In this document: piece by piece, positions 1 through 9,811 of the stretch
How the letters are laid out: every line of letters begins with the position of its first letter
Numbering within the stretch: the stretch's first letter is position 1
Assembly: GCF_947496985.1 (NCBI RefSeq)
Contig: NZ_CANMEZ010000002.1
Location: forward strand, 1-64,000
From: an uncultured Kordia sp.
GTDB lineage: Bacteria; Bacteroidota; Bacteroidia; Flavobacteriales; Flavobacteriaceae
DNA length: 64,000 nucleotides
Reading direction: 5' to 3'
Made by a program: the position numbers and the translations under genes
Notes under the pieces: generated by a model
Databases searched by the model: none
What the model was told of the DNA's origin: nothing
The model's input: the letters and a program-made list of their open reading frames with translations, nothing else

Positions 1-3000
1 ACCGTAACACTCATGCCGCTTTCACTTGCTGCTGGTGTGTAGATCAGTTCCCCTGTGTTTTCATCAAAGTTAATGATGCCTACCCCTGTTCCTGTGCCGG
101 CATCACTAATGTAGATATCACTCCCAGGAGTCCCTGTATTGTCTGCCACAAAATCATCGTTGGTTATGATATCAATCGTCTCTGAAATTCCTACCATTGC
201 CGTAGCATTGTCTTCTTCTGCTACTGGAGTTAATGGATTTGAATCACTCGTATCTGGGTTTCCGTCATTGTCATCATCTAAATCACATGCGTTAGCCGTT
301 CCGTCCATATCTGGATCTGGACCTACTTCTGCATAGTCTGCTGTACCATTGCTATCTGTATCAACACCTGTCATTGGGTAGCTTGCCGCTGTTACCGTAC
401 CATTAGCATTGACTGCTGCTGGATCGCTTCCATATTCGCCGCCATCGCCGCCATCAGCTGTGTCATCTCCATAGTATTCATTGGCATCACTACAACCATC
501 ATCATCACTATCACTGTCTAAGAAATCTGGCGTCCCTAGTGTAGATCCGCTATCCGTTGGTGTTAATCCTATTCCTGCAGAATCTGGAATTCCATTATCA
601 TCATTATCGATTCCATCTGCAATACCATCATTATCTGCATCAGTTCCTCCAGCTTCAGCTGTATCATAAATTCCATCATTATCTGAATCTAAATCAAGAT
701 TATTTGGAATTCCATCACCATCAAAATCATCAATACATAAACGACCTGCTAACACAAAGTTATCCCATGTTGCATTTCCAGCGTTACTAACTGGATTTCC
801 GTAGAAATATATTCGTATTTTCCATGCACTTCCTGCATCTATAAATACATCTGTAGGAGAAGTTGTAAAATAGTTTTCTCCTGCATGACCTGGATTGATA
901 TCTTGTGGGTTGTCTGTATCTTGATATACTAATGTAGATGTTGCAAAATTATCATTAGACATCTCAATAGTTATATCATATCCATTGTAGATTGTTCCTC
1001 CGCCACTAAATACACTTGGTGGTGTATCGAATGCAAATAAACGACCTACTCTCCATGGTTGACTTCCTGCTACAAAAGAATATTCTAAGTAATCACCATT
1101 TGCTTGTGCGCTTGCTAAATCTGGTTGATCTACATCACTTATTGTTAAGTTTCCAAACCCAACATCTGCTGTTGAAACTGGTGCTATTGTTAATCCTGCT
1201 CCAGCAGTTTCTGGTCCTGCTGAACTTATGTATGTGCTGTTTAGTCCAACTGGGACGAAGAAGTCTGACAGGTTATTTCGTTGGTGTTCCCAAACAGCTA
1301 TATTGTTTGCAGCACCTGCTAATGGTTCGGTTACTGCACATGTATTTTCTATTGCATCAGGAATTCCGTCATTATCATCATCTAAGTCACAGAAATCTGG
1401 AACTCCATCTGCATCAATATCTGCAGTATCATCCCCATTTGGACAAATATCAACACTGTCTAGTACGCCATCACCATCTTGATCTCCTTCTGCTACTGTT
1501 ATTCTTACTATTGCAGTATCGCACACATCATCTGTAATTATGCCTGGACTATCTCCGTTAACATCATTACATACTCGATATTCAATTGTTACTGTGCTTC
1601 CGCCTTCTCCAAATGTTGGTGTATAGGTTAACTCACCTGTTGCTGGATCATATACGATAGAACCGGTAGCTGTTGTGTTTGCTCCAGCTACTGTTTCTAT
1701 TGTTGTTATACTCGTAGGATCATTGTTATCTGGATCAGAGTTACCATCTGTATTGTCTGTAAAATCATCATTTGACAATATTTGAATGATTTCAGATACG
1801 CCTGCTGTAGCATTTGCAGCATCGTCTTCGGCTACTGGTGTTTGTGGATTTGTATCTGTACTATCTGGATTTCCATCATTATCATCATCTAAATCACAAA
1901 TATTCGCTATAGTATCTGTGTCTGGATCTGGACCAGATTCTAAGTAGTCCGCTGTTCCATTGGTATCTGTATCTCCTGCTGTTGCTGGATAACTCGCTGC
2001 TATGACTGTACCATTAGTATTGACTGCTGCTGGTTCGCCAGTACCATATTGATTTTGTCCTCCATCACTACCGTCAGCACTGCTATCATTGTAATATTCG
2101 TTTGCATCACTACAACCGTCGCCATCACTGTCTGTATTCAAGTGATTGGAGGTTCCTGATGTTGTTTCTACAACTGATAATCCTGTTCCAGCACTGCTTG
2201 GAATTCCTGTTACTGTATCTGGTAATCCATCTGCGATTCCATCATTATTTACATCTGTACCATTGGCTTCAACAACATCGTAGATTCCGTCATTATCGGA
2301 ATCAATATCAAGTGCATTTGGCACGTTATCCATATCAAAATCTGCATCGACACAAGAAGTAGTATCACTAATGAGTACCATTCCTCTTGATTGTCCTGTT
2401 GCTGTTGCACTTCCTGTGCTTCCATATACATATGTTCCTCCGTTGAAAATAGGATATGTTAATCTTATAGCAAAATCTGTTGCAGAAGTACCTCCAAAAG
2501 GTGGTGCATTATTTACTTCATCTGTCCAATCGATTGTATTACCTGCAATATCTTTACGAAGTCTATATAGTTGGTATGGACTACTCAGTGTTCCTCCATT
2601 ATCAAAACCTCCTGCTTCTAAACTTGTTCCAACTATGCTAGTAGAGACTCCTGTTGGTTTAAAACCGACTATTTCTCCTACATCTACTCCTCCAACACTA
2701 TCAATATCTCCTAGTACTAAGGTAAAGTTATATAATGTAACCAATATTCCTGTTGGGGTTGCAACTGTTGCTGACCCTGACTCAACAATTTCTACTGTAA
2801 ATTCAACCCAATTATCATCTATTGTAGCTCCATTTAATGTGAGTAGAGAACTTGCTGATATAATTACAGGTCCACTTGATGAACGGTTCACAATCGTTAA
2901 TAAAATGTCATAGTTTCCTAATCCTGAAGTTAAAGCATTTGAAAATACATATTTATCGTTTACAGCAACATCTGCAATACTTCCAGACCCAGCAACTTGA

Positions 3001-6000
3001 GTTACTACACTCCCTGCTTGACTGAACGTATAAGTGTCACAAATTCTTTCATCAACATCTAAGATTCCATCATTGTCATCATCTAAATCACATCCGTCTG
3101 GGATTCCGTCGACGTCAGCATCTGCTGTATCATCGCCTCCTGGGCATACATCAACGCGGTCTTCTACACCATCTCCATCTGAATCATTAAAATCATCACA
3201 GGCATCAGCGATTCCATCATTATCTACATCTGGACCAATGGTTGTTACATCTAAAGTTGTTGCTTGTCCAGTTCCTGCCACCGTTGGTACACCTTCATCA
3301 ACTCCTGCTGTTGTTCCTACTGTATCTCCTAGGCTATCATCTCCATCAAGATCAGCTGTGGTAAAACTTCCTGCGGCTTCGACTGCATCTGGACAGCCAT
3401 CGCCATCACTATCTGTATTTTTATTATTATCACAGGCAGCTGAAACTGTTGTAAATGATAAAGCATCTATTCCATGCGGATCTCTCGCTGATGCTAAAAT
3501 ACTTCCGCTTTCTACTCTATGTATTATTTGGATAGAAGAAACTGGTTTTTCCGAGATAAAACTAATTGTATTTTCAATATTTTGACCAGCTAAAACTGTT
3601 CCTTGACTTGTTCCTGTATTATCAAATACTGTTAAGTTACCTGTAGCATCATCTCCAAAAAATAACCCATTTAATCTAGCAACCACAACTCCATCAATAA
3701 CCATTTCATAGCTTACATTTGGAGTTCCTGTTGGAATTGTATCAAATATGTCTATTAAATCTAAACTAAAAGCAACAACTGCTTCTGTAAAATTAATAGT
3801 AATCGTATAGTTATCTCCTGCAACTCCTCCTTGATATGGATCAACAAATACACCTTCTCCTGTATCTCCTGAGAAAAAATTAGCCGCTGTAGTTGTTCTA
3901 AATTCATCATTATTAGTAGATGATGCATAGTTAATACTATATGTCATTGTACCATTACTGAATGATACAGTACTTACAGAAGCTGAACCATCTCCAGTTG
4001 CTCCAGTAACATTAAATTCATTGCCTCCATTTAAAACTTGTAATGGCATTCCTCTGTTAAATGCTGCTTGTTGAAAACCAGATTCTTGATACCCTAGACC
4101 ATTCGTATTTCCTCCAATGACATACATACTATAATCACCTACTTGATAGTTAATAGCATCTAATTGAGGGCTTATTGCTCCTGATATTGCCATGCATTCA
4201 TCTGTATCAAGAATACCATCATTATCATCATCTAAATCTACAATATCTGGAATTGTGTCACCATCTGTATCTCTTGCTAGGAATACTGCAGGTCCTGTAG
4301 GATCTTCAATTACTCCTGCAATTTCTGTGTTATCATCTCCTACGGCATCATCTGTGATTGTATATGTTACGGTTAATACATCTGTGCCATTTATATTTTC
4401 TATTTGTCTAGTTGTTTCAATGATGTTGCTTCTGTAATCAAGATCAGAGCCACCAGCTGTTGAAGGTCCAAATTTTCGGTAGGCATCAAAATCATTTAGT
4501 GAAGAAATCCCGTACCAATAGTATTTTACAGTTGCTGTTTGTCCATCACCTGCACAGGCTAATGAGAAGTCAATTAAACCATATGGATATTCGTATACAG
4601 CATCTTGACTTGCTAAGGAAGCTTCTGCCACTAATACCATGGATGTGATTTGATTACAATCTTCTCCAATATTTGGAGAGGTTACCTCAATAGTTACATA
4701 GTTTCCATTCGCATCTGGAATAGAAGCTACATCTGGTTGTTGACTGTCTGGTGTTCCATCATTGTTTCCATCTCCGCCATTTGGTGCGCCGTCTTCTATA
4801 GCTTCATCTACATTGTCCATGTCATTCATGACACCTGTAAAGTTAATTGTGACAGAACTTATAGAAGCTAAACAACTTGTTACCGTATAATCGAATATAT
4901 ATGTTCCTGTTGCAAGGCCAGAACTATCTAGTGTCCCTGCACTTTGATCGAAATTTGTACCTGGTGCATCCGAACCTCCATTTACACTCCATGTTCCTCC
5001 TGTATCTGGAGAGCCATTTAAATTTGTAAATAAATCTATTGTCCCTGAGGCTGTTGTCGCGTTTATTGTATTATCTGTTCCAGAGTCTGGTGCTGCTTGA
5101 ACCGATATCGTTATTGAAGTTGTTTCACTACCTATACAAGGTGTCATAGCATTCACTGTATAATCAAAAATATACACACCTCCTGTTGTTGGATCGTAAG
5201 TTCCAGCTCCAGCGCTAAAATCTCCGCCTGGATTGTTAGGTGAACTTCCAGAAACAGTCCAATTTCCTCCAATATCTGCTCCTGTTAGTAATGTATTTAA
5301 ATCAACTAATGCATCTCCTGCACAAGCATAGTTATCGGTTCCGCTTCCTGAAACTGGTTTATCTACCACCGTAACTTGAATCACATCTTCTCCTGCACAC
5401 ATAGTACCATTGTCTGCATTTAATCTAAACCAAGTTGTTTCGTTTACTGTTACTGAAGGTGTTAAGGTTGCTATTTCAAAAGGGGCACTCCAAGGACCTG
5501 TTGGGCCATCTGTACTGTAAGACCAAGCATATCCTCCTGAACCGTTTACACCTATATTGTCTTGAATATTTAATGCTTCACTAAGTGATACTGCTGTTGT
5601 AAATGGCACTTCATATATGGAAGCTGTTGCTGCATTACAAGAATCATCATTAATTTGAGCAGAAGGTGTTCCGTTCGGAATCGTTCCACTTGTAAATGTG
5701 GATGTATTGCCTCCATCTGCAAAACTTATAATTACAGAATCTATTTCTCCAAAATCCTGAAATTCACAGTCATATATTTGTACTTTCCAGCCACCTTGCC
5801 TTGCATTGTATCCATTTAGTGGCGTCATATCTATTAAGTTAATTCCTGCTGCTGGAGAAAATATCGTACATACTGTTGAATTGTTAGATGGGTCTGCATA
5901 ATATGCATTATATGTTCCTGTTAATGCAGGACCAGCACCGCTACAAGCATTATTTCTTGCAAATTCACATATGTCAAAAACAGGTAGTGTTGGTGTAATG

Positions 6001-7988
6001 GTTTGATCGTTTGTAAAAGTCAAATTCACAGCATTATCTGCTGCATAACATGGGCTTCCAGTTTCATTGAGTCCTAATGGAATAGTTACTAAACCATCTG
6101 GTGACACTAGAAAGTAACCTACATCAGATATATATGTGTGCGTTACATTAAACGTAACTGATACAATTGTAGAGTTTGTTATGGTAAATGGTCTTTCTAC
6201 TGGGTCATAGAAAGTAAAATCTGTATTGTTTGCTGCAACTCCATTTAACATTACTGTATCTCCTGAGCAAGCTAAAAAATCTGAGCCTGCTTGTGTTTGA
6301 ATGGATGTATTCCAAACCCAAGCTCTTCCTTCTTCTATTGTTCCTCCGTCATTTCTAACCACTAAATAACCACCATCAGCTAATCCAGTTTGAATTCTGG
6401 TTGAGTTTAAGGCATAGTCTACATAAGAATTTGTGGTTGGGTTGAATACATACCAATCATACGTTGTAATTCCAGCTCCTGCTGGACACTCTAATTGTCC
6501 TACATTAACTCCTCCATCAAAAACAAATATTGGGTCATCTGAATTTGCTGAAAATATAGGGTTTGTATAGCTTGTTGTTAATGTTCCACAATTTGAAGAA
6601 GCTGTTGGAGCCGTTAAGGCAATTTCACTTCCTTCCAATTTTATAACTAATACTGTTGTAATTTCATCACTACATGGACCAGTTCCTGTTACTACATAGT
6701 TAAATGTTGAGGGGCCAAGCGGTAAACTTGACACTGTTAGCGTACTTCCTGATAAAGCTCCAGTTGTATCATTATCTATCCATGTTCCTCCTACATCTTC
6801 CGAACCATCCAACGCATTGAATAAATCTGCTGTAGTGTCTGTTGTAAACACATAAAATGGCCCAGAAGTTGCTCCGGAGTTAGGGGGATTTGTTAATGCT
6901 AACGTTGCTGTTACTGTTGCCGATGTATTTCCAAAGGGATCAGTCACTGTAATATCTACTGTTCTTGCTGTGGCAATTTCTGGAACTGCCGCACTATTGA
7001 CATAGACTAAATCGTCTAGTGTATTTCGTAATGTATTTACATCTGCACTTACATTTGTTACTGTTAGTGTAGTAGTGCCATTCCCGGCTACTGATATCCC
7101 TGGAAAGATTCCTTTGATACTTAATGTTTCATCTCCTGCATCTTGGGGATTGGTTAATGCTATAGTCATGAAGTCAAGACCATGAGGTGCATTAAATATA
7201 GATGTTGCTAAAGTACTAGCTGTATCTAAGAATTCAGCACTTTTAGAACATCCAGGCACATTTATGTTTATTCCGCCAGCACCTGTGACATCTGTATCAT
7301 CTAAACGCACATATGGAACTGGAGCCAAATCTAATGTGAATGGTTCGCCAGAAGCAACTTCTGCTCCATCTGTTACATAATATTCTACGGAAAGTGTTGT
7401 GACCGCTATATTACTTTCCACTGTCCAATAGGTTCCAGCTGCTGTAATTGCACTTGAAGAACCTATATGAATTTCTGAGGTATTGTTATTATTTATAAAA
7501 TGCCCAGATTGACCACCAGTAAGACTTCCCGTAAAAAGTGCACCTGCATCTGAACTTGAGATTTTTATATTTTCAGTTCTAACTAACTCACTATGTTCTT
7601 GCGAGCTAAGAATGACATGTACAGGTTCACTAAACGTATAAGTATATGTGTTTCCTGAAATACCTGTACTTGCTCTAGTATTGTCAAAACTGTTTGTCAA
7701 TACAACTGTGGGAGGAATTGCATTTTCCGCACCTCCAACCGTTGCCGAACCAGCTCTTGTGATATCAACTAAAACATATGTACTTCCGTCTCCTATTGCA
7801 GAAAAACTACTTGTTTGATAATTAGTTTCTGGGACAGTTCCTGACAAACCTCCCCAAGTTGTTACCACTTGTGCTTCAGATTCATTAGGGATTATGAATA
7901 TGAACGCAGTTAGCATTAATGCAAACTGAAGTTTGTGTTTTTTAAGTGTAGTAATTCTCTTTTTTATCGAGTCATGGTGACTACTCAT
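1..7988 (-). CDS. giant secreted multidomain surface protein, C-terminus beyond the window
   Basis: One minus-strand frame appears open from the ATG at 7988 to base 1 (2,662 codons); I checked the frame at six points (near 7190, 5457, 4250, 3080, 2100 and 1-80). After a charged N-terminus, a hydrophobic stretch ending NESEAQ at about residues 21-40 looks like a Sec signal. In order I see a region resembling a proprotein-convertase P domain (about 600-750), beta-sandwich repeats with paired Cys, a choice-of-anchor-like region (about 1115-1180), and several Asp-rich stretches of the CDLDDDNDGI type (about 1240, 1620, 1890, 2200, 2430, 2540), typical of calcium-binding thrombospondin type 3 repeats. 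The last part is duplicated. Such proteins in this phylum are usually exported by T9SS, but the C-terminal signal lies outside. An adhesin or matrix role is inference. Confidence 0.9.
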   Translation of the reverse strand, partial: MSSHHDSIKKRITTLKKHKLQFALMLTAFIFIIPNESEAQVVTTWGGLSGTVPETNYQTSSFSAIGDGSTYVLVDITRAGSATVGGAENAIPPTVVLTNSFDNTRASTGISGNTYTYTFSEPVHVILSSQEHSELVRTENIKISSSDAGALFTGSLTGGQSGHFINNNNTSEIHIGSSSAITAAGTYWTVESNIAVTTLSVEYYVTDGAEVASGEPFTLDLAPVPYVRLDDTDVTGAGGININVPGCSKSAEFLDTASTLATSIFNAPHGLDFMTIALTNPQDAGDETLSIKGIFPGISVAGNGTTTLTVTNVSADVNTLRNTLDDLVYVNSAAVPEIATARTVDITVTDPFGNTSATVTATLALTNPPNSGATSGPFYVFTTDTTADLFNALDGSEDVGGTWIDNDTTGALSGSTLTVSSLPLGPSTFNYVVTGTGPCSDEITTVLVIKLEGSEIALTAPTASSNCGTLTTSYTNPIFSANSDDPIFVFDGGVNVGQLECPAGAGITTYDWYVFNPTTNSYVDYALNSTRIQTGLADGGYLVVRNDGGTIEEGRAWVWNTSIQTQAGSDFLACSGDTVMLNGVAANNTDFTFYDPVERPFTITNSTIVSVTFNVTHTYISDVGYFLVSPDGLVTIPLGLNETGSPCYAADNAVNLTFTNDQTITPTLPVFDICEFARNNACSGAGPALTGTYNAYYADPSNNSTVCTIFSPAAGINLIDMTPLNGYNARQGGWKVQIYDCEFQDFGEIDSVIISFADGGNTSTFTSGTIPNGTPSAQINDDSCNAATASIYEVPFTTAVSLSEALNIQDNIGVNGSGGYAWSYSTDGPTGPWSAPFEIATLTPSVTVNETTWFRLNADNGTMCAGEDVIQVTVVDKPVSGSGTDNYACAGDALVDLNTLLTGADIGGNWTVSGSSPNNPGGDFSAGAGTYDPTTGGVYIFDYTVNAMTPCIGSETTSITISVQAAPDSGTDNTINATTASGTIDLFTNLNGSPDTGGTWSVNGGSDAPGTNFDQSAGTLDSSGLATGTYIFDYTVTSCLASISSVTINFTGVMNDMDNVDEAIEDGAPNGGDGNNDGTPDSQQPDVASIPDANGNYVTIEVTSPNIGEDCNQITSMVLVAEASLASQDAVYEYPYGLIDFSLACAGDGQTATVKYYWYGISSLNDFDAYRKFGPSTAGGSDLDYRSNIIETTRQIENINGTDVLTVTYTITDDAVGDDNTEIAGVIEDPTGPAVFLARDTDGDTIPDIVDLDDDNDGILDTDECMAISGAISPQLDAINYQVGDYSMYVIGGNTNGLGYQESGFQQAAFNRGMPLQVLNGGNEFNVTGATGDGSASVSTVSFSNGTMTYSINYASSTNNDEFRTTTAANFFSGDTGEGVFVDPYQGGVAGDNYTITINFTEAVVAFSLDLIDIFDTIPTGTPNVSYEMVIDGVVVARLNGLFFGDDATGNLTVFDNTGTSQGTVLAGQNIENTISFISEKPVSSIQIIHRVESGSILASARDPHGIDALSFTTVSAACDNNKNTDSDGDGCPDAVEAAGSFTTADLDGDDSLGDTVGTTAGVDEGVPTVAGTGQATTLDVTTIGPDVDNDGIADACDDFNDSDGDGVEDRVDVCPGGDDTADADVDGIPDGCDLDDDNDGILDVDERICDTYTFSQAGSVVTQVAGSGSIADVAVNDKYVFSNALTSGLGNYDILLTIVNRSSSGPVIISASSLLTLNGATIDDNWVEFTVEIVESGSATVATPTGILVTLYNFTLVLGDIDSVGGVDVGEIVGFKPTGVSTSIVGTSLEAGGFDNGGTLSSPYQLYRLRKDIAGNTIDWTDEVNNAPPFGGTSATDFAIRLTYPIFNGGTYVYGSTGSATATGQSRGMVLISDTTSCVDADFDMDNVPNALDIDSDNDGIYDVVEANGTDVNNDGIADGLPDTVTGIPSSAGTGLSVVETTSGTSNHLNTDSDGDGCSDANEYYNDSSADGSDGGQNQYGTGEPAAVNTNGTVIAASYPATAGDTDTNGTADYLESGPDPDTDTIANICDLDDDNDGNPDSTDTNPQTPVAEDDAANATAGVSEIIQILSNDDFTDNTDGNSDPDNNDPTSITTIETVAGANTTATGSIVYDPATGELTYTPTFGEGGSTVTIEYRVCNDVNGDSPGIITDDVCDTAIVRITVAEGDQDGDGVLDSVDICPNGDDTADIDADGVPDFCDLDDDNDGIPDAIENTCAVTEPLAGAANNIAVWEHQRNNLSDFFVPVGLNSTYISSAGPETAGAGLTIAPVSTADVGFGNLTISDVDQPDLASAQANGDYLEYSFVAGSQPWRVGRLFAFDTPPSVFSGGGTIYNGYDITIEMSNDNFATSTLVYQDTDNPQDINPGHAGENYFTTSPTDVFIDAGSAWKIRIYFYGNPVSNAGNATWDNFVLAGRLCIDDFDGDGIPNNLDLDSDNDGIYDTAEAGGTDADNDGIADGIDNDDNGIPDSAGIGLTPTDSGSTLGTPDFLDSDSDDDGCSDANEYYGDDTADGGDGGEYGSDPAAVNANGTVTAASYPMTGVDTDSNGTADYAEVGPDPDMDGTANACDLDDDNDGNPDTSDSNPLTPVAEEDNATAMVGISETIDIITNDDFVADNTGTPGSDIYISDAGTGTGVGIINFDENTGELIYTPAASESGMSVT
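33..500 (-). repeat. second copy of a duplicated coding module
   Basis: This segment encodes SDANEYYGDD, then AAVNANGTVTAASYP, CDLDDDNDGNPD and finally TGELIYTP. The same order of motifs recurs exactly 1,620 bp (540 codons) away at 1619-2120. The conserved string gcatcactacaacc starts at 484 in this copy and 2104 in the other. It is a within-gene duplication. Confidence 0.85.
1619..2120 (-). repeat. first copy of the duplicated coding module
   Basis: This segment encodes SDANEYYNDS, AAVNTNGTVIAASYP, CDLDDDNDGNPD and TGELTYTP. It pairs with the copy at 33-500 and lies in the same frame. Differences are scattered substitutions plus a few inserted codons, so the copies have diverged. Confidence 0.85.
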
Positions 7989-8353
7989 TTCCTCAAAAAA
8001 CAGCCTAACTCTTGAATAAATAATTAAAAGATATCTTAACATAAGTGAAAAGTATATTAGCACACTTCTATTTTCATAGAAGTATATTTGGTTAGTTAGA
8101 ATATTGGCTTTATATTTAAATACGAATTGAAGTTATTTACAACTTACCTACCATTTATAAGTAAATTCGCAATTTTCGTATTTTATGTATATTAGGAATT
8201 GAATCAGTTTTACTTACCTGACTTCTACTGAAATAAAGATGTAACATAATACGGTTGATTTTTAATTAAATTAACTGTTATCCTGCCCTGCTTTTGTTGT
8301 CTCGCCAAAGTCACACAATTGCGGGGTTTTTTATATTTATATATAAAGTTACT

Positions 8354-8375
8354 ATGACTTATATACACAAGTCAT
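8354..8375. repeat. inverted repeat ATGACTT/AAGTCAT
   Basis: A perfect 7-bp inverted repeat with an 8-nt spacer lies 22 bp from the larger palindrome at 8398-8419. It could be part of the same control region or form a weak hairpin. No T-tract follows, so it is not an obvious terminator. Confidence 0.35.
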
Positions 8376-8397
8376 GTAAACACATTATAGCTGTATG

Positions 8398-8419
8398 TTT
8401 GCCTATCTAGATAAGCAAA
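8398..8419. promoter_or_regulatory. 22-bp near-perfect palindrome overlapping a promoter core
   Basis: TTTGCCTATCTAGATAAGCA followed by AA is its own reverse complement except at one mirrored pair (C8403/A8414). Its right edge runs into CAAATATA (8416-8423), which reads TATATTTG on the minus strand, a flavobacterial -7 core. The overlap fits an operator for the minus-strand giant gene, although the start codon is about 430 bp downstream. Regulator unknown. Confidence 0.45.
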
Positions 8420-9175
8420 TATATTTTTGATCTTTTATTAATAGTTGGTATGATAGTTTTTAAAGAAAAACTATTAGAGGTTTTATCAATACTAAGTTTT
8501 AGAGAGATGTAAAATTATACTCATGGGTCATTCGGGTTTTTATGGTTATTATCTAATTTTCAAAAAAAATATTATGGTTAAATTTCCTCTTCCCTACAAG
8601 AAAGAAATAACTGTCATAAAATTAAGATAAATAATAATACATAAAGACGGTTAAACCCTACTTTAAGTATGGTTTTTGTAATCTGCTCTGGTAAAGCTAA
8701 AACCTTTATATTATTTTTATCTTTATTGCCCCCAATTGTGTGAAGATATATTTTTGCACTTATAGAAACACAAATATCTATTTATTTTTCACATATTAAA
8801 TATAGTTAATATTTTCTTAAAATCAAATTATTTAAATGAACAAGCACAAATCAGTATGCAGTTTATCGATTACATATTGTATTTATGACACTTTACAGAT
8901 TGTAAATAAATGAAGAGTTACATGTAAACAGCTACCTAATGTTTATTTTTATAAAAGAATTATTAAACAGTTTTTAATACTTTCTTCCAGCAAAGCATTT
9001 TTCTTACAATGTTTTTTCATTTTTCTTCACATATAATATATGTAAATAATAAGTACTATATCTATACAAGAATATATTTACCCTTTAACACTACCATAAA
9101 TGGCGGTAAAACTGTACTCAGCTTTTTTTTTAAATTTTTACCTTGTTCGATGTTATTAACTTAAAAACTTTAACC

Positions 9176-9349
9176 ATGAAAAAAAAGAGAAACCAATTAC
9201 AGTTAAACAAAAAACAAGTTAGTGTTTTAAATCAAAGAAAAATTTCTGGAGGAAGACCACAATTTTCAAATCAATGCCCGGTACAAACGATTAACATAAC
9301 AAGATGTTATGGAGCTAATGTTTGTCAGAAATGGCCTGGTCAAGATTAA
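9176..9349 (+). CDS. GG-leader peptide precursor, 57 aa
   Basis: The start is the ATG at 9176 (MKKKRNQLQLNKKQ); an in-frame extension to 9143 lacks leader character. The leader is Lys/Asn/Gln-rich, contains the LNK motif seen in peptides at 29-30 kb, and ends KISGG at residues 22-26, a double-Gly cleavage signature. The roughly 31-residue core has three Cys (CPVQ, RCYG, VCQK). Similar flavobacterial peptides are annotated as natural-product or class I lanthipeptide-like precursors. No modification enzyme or ABC exporter lies in the window, so modification is unproven. A strong hairpin terminator follows. Confidence 0.7.
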   Translation: MKKKRNQLQLNKKQVSVLNQRKISGGRPQFSNQCPVQTINITRCYGANVCQKWPGQD

Positions 9350-9372
9350 TTGATTTCTTTCTAAAACATAAA

Positions 9373-9402
9373 AAAAGCCGTTTCTTTTTAGAAACGGCTT
9401 TT
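9373..9402. terminator. bidirectional hairpin terminator
   Basis: A perfect 13-bp stem (AAAAGCCGTTTCT with AGAAACGGCTTTT) around a TTTT loop sits between the convergent peptide gene (ends 9349) and ankyrin gene (ends 9422). A-rich and T-rich flanks allow function in both directions. Confidence 0.85.
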
Positions 9403-9421
9403 CGTTTAGGGAATTCTGTAT

Positions 9422-9811
9422 TTACTTCGATGCTTCTACTAATACTTTCTTTACTTCTTTTGCTTTTGCAGAATCTGCATAATCAATAGCAGTTTGTCCA
9501 TTATCGTCTCTTGGACTCAATTTTGCACCATTATCTAATAATAATGAAGCAATTTTTACTCTATTGTAGCGTGCTGCGTACATTAATGGTGTTTTTCCAT
9601 TGGATCTTTTATTTACATTTTCTCCAAACTGGATCATTCTTTTTACAGTATCAAAATCACCTTTTGCGATTGCTACACAAAATGGATTTACTTTCACAAT
9701 TTTAGTAACTGTTACTTCGTTGTTTACTGTTTCGTTGTTTGTTTCAGTTGCGTTTGCCGTAGTGAATGAAGCTCCTACTATAAGAGCGATCATAAAGATT
9801 GTTTTTTTCAT
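9422..9811 (-). CDS. small secreted ankyrin-repeat protein
   Basis: The 129-residue product starts with a clear Sec signal (MKKTIFMIALIVGASFTTAN, cleavage near ANA). About three ankyrin units follow: residues 44-70 (FCVAIAKGDFDTVKRMI), 71-104 (NGKTPLMYAARYNRVKIASL) and 105-128 (NGQTAIDYADSAKAKEV). Ankyrin repeats bind proteins and have no intrinsic activity, so the role is a periplasmic or exported scaffold with unknown partner. It is a single gene, convergent to the GG-peptide gene and divergent from gpmI. I saw no TAnnTTTG core close to its start. Confidence 0.8.
   Translation of the reverse strand: MKKTIFMIALIVGASFTTANATETNNETVNNEVTVTKIVKVNPFCVAIAKGDFDTVKRMIQFGENVNKRSNGKTPLMYAARYNRVKIASLLLDNGAKLSPRDDNGQTAIDYADSAKAKEVKKVLVEASK

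Larger units (their letters stand above)
7989..9175. other. 1.2 kb intergenic stretch rich in inverted repeats
   Basis: I see no credible gene on either strand here; the longest candidates are under 30 codons. The stretch is very AT-rich and holds several perfect or near-perfect dyads (8354-8375, 8398-8419, 8653-8675, 8892-8906, 8918-8927). An 11-bp inverted match, TCACACAATTG, lies at 8311-8321 and 8733-8743. A minus-strand TATATTTG promoter core lies at 8416-8423. It separates the giant surface-protein gene from the GG-leader peptide gene and may carry long untranslated leaders or a small RNA. Confidence 0.6.

Noticed and set aside
480-4260. Regularly spaced repeats such as atcatcatc and ccatcattat that might suggest a CRISPR array or microsatellite
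   Set aside because: They are codons for Asp/Asn-rich thrombospondin type 3 repeats in a coding frame; spacing is irregular and there are no cas genes.
139-4871. Several plus-strand open frames of 60-180 codons inside the first 5 kb
   Set aside because: They are shadows of the giant minus-strand gene; their Ser/Pro/Leu- or His/Leu-rich translations come from reading Asp/Gly/Thr-rich codons backwards.
8953-9020. 23-codon minus-strand frame beginning MKKHCKKN
   Set aside because: Too short, no leader or GG motif, no downstream terminator, in very AT-rich sequence.
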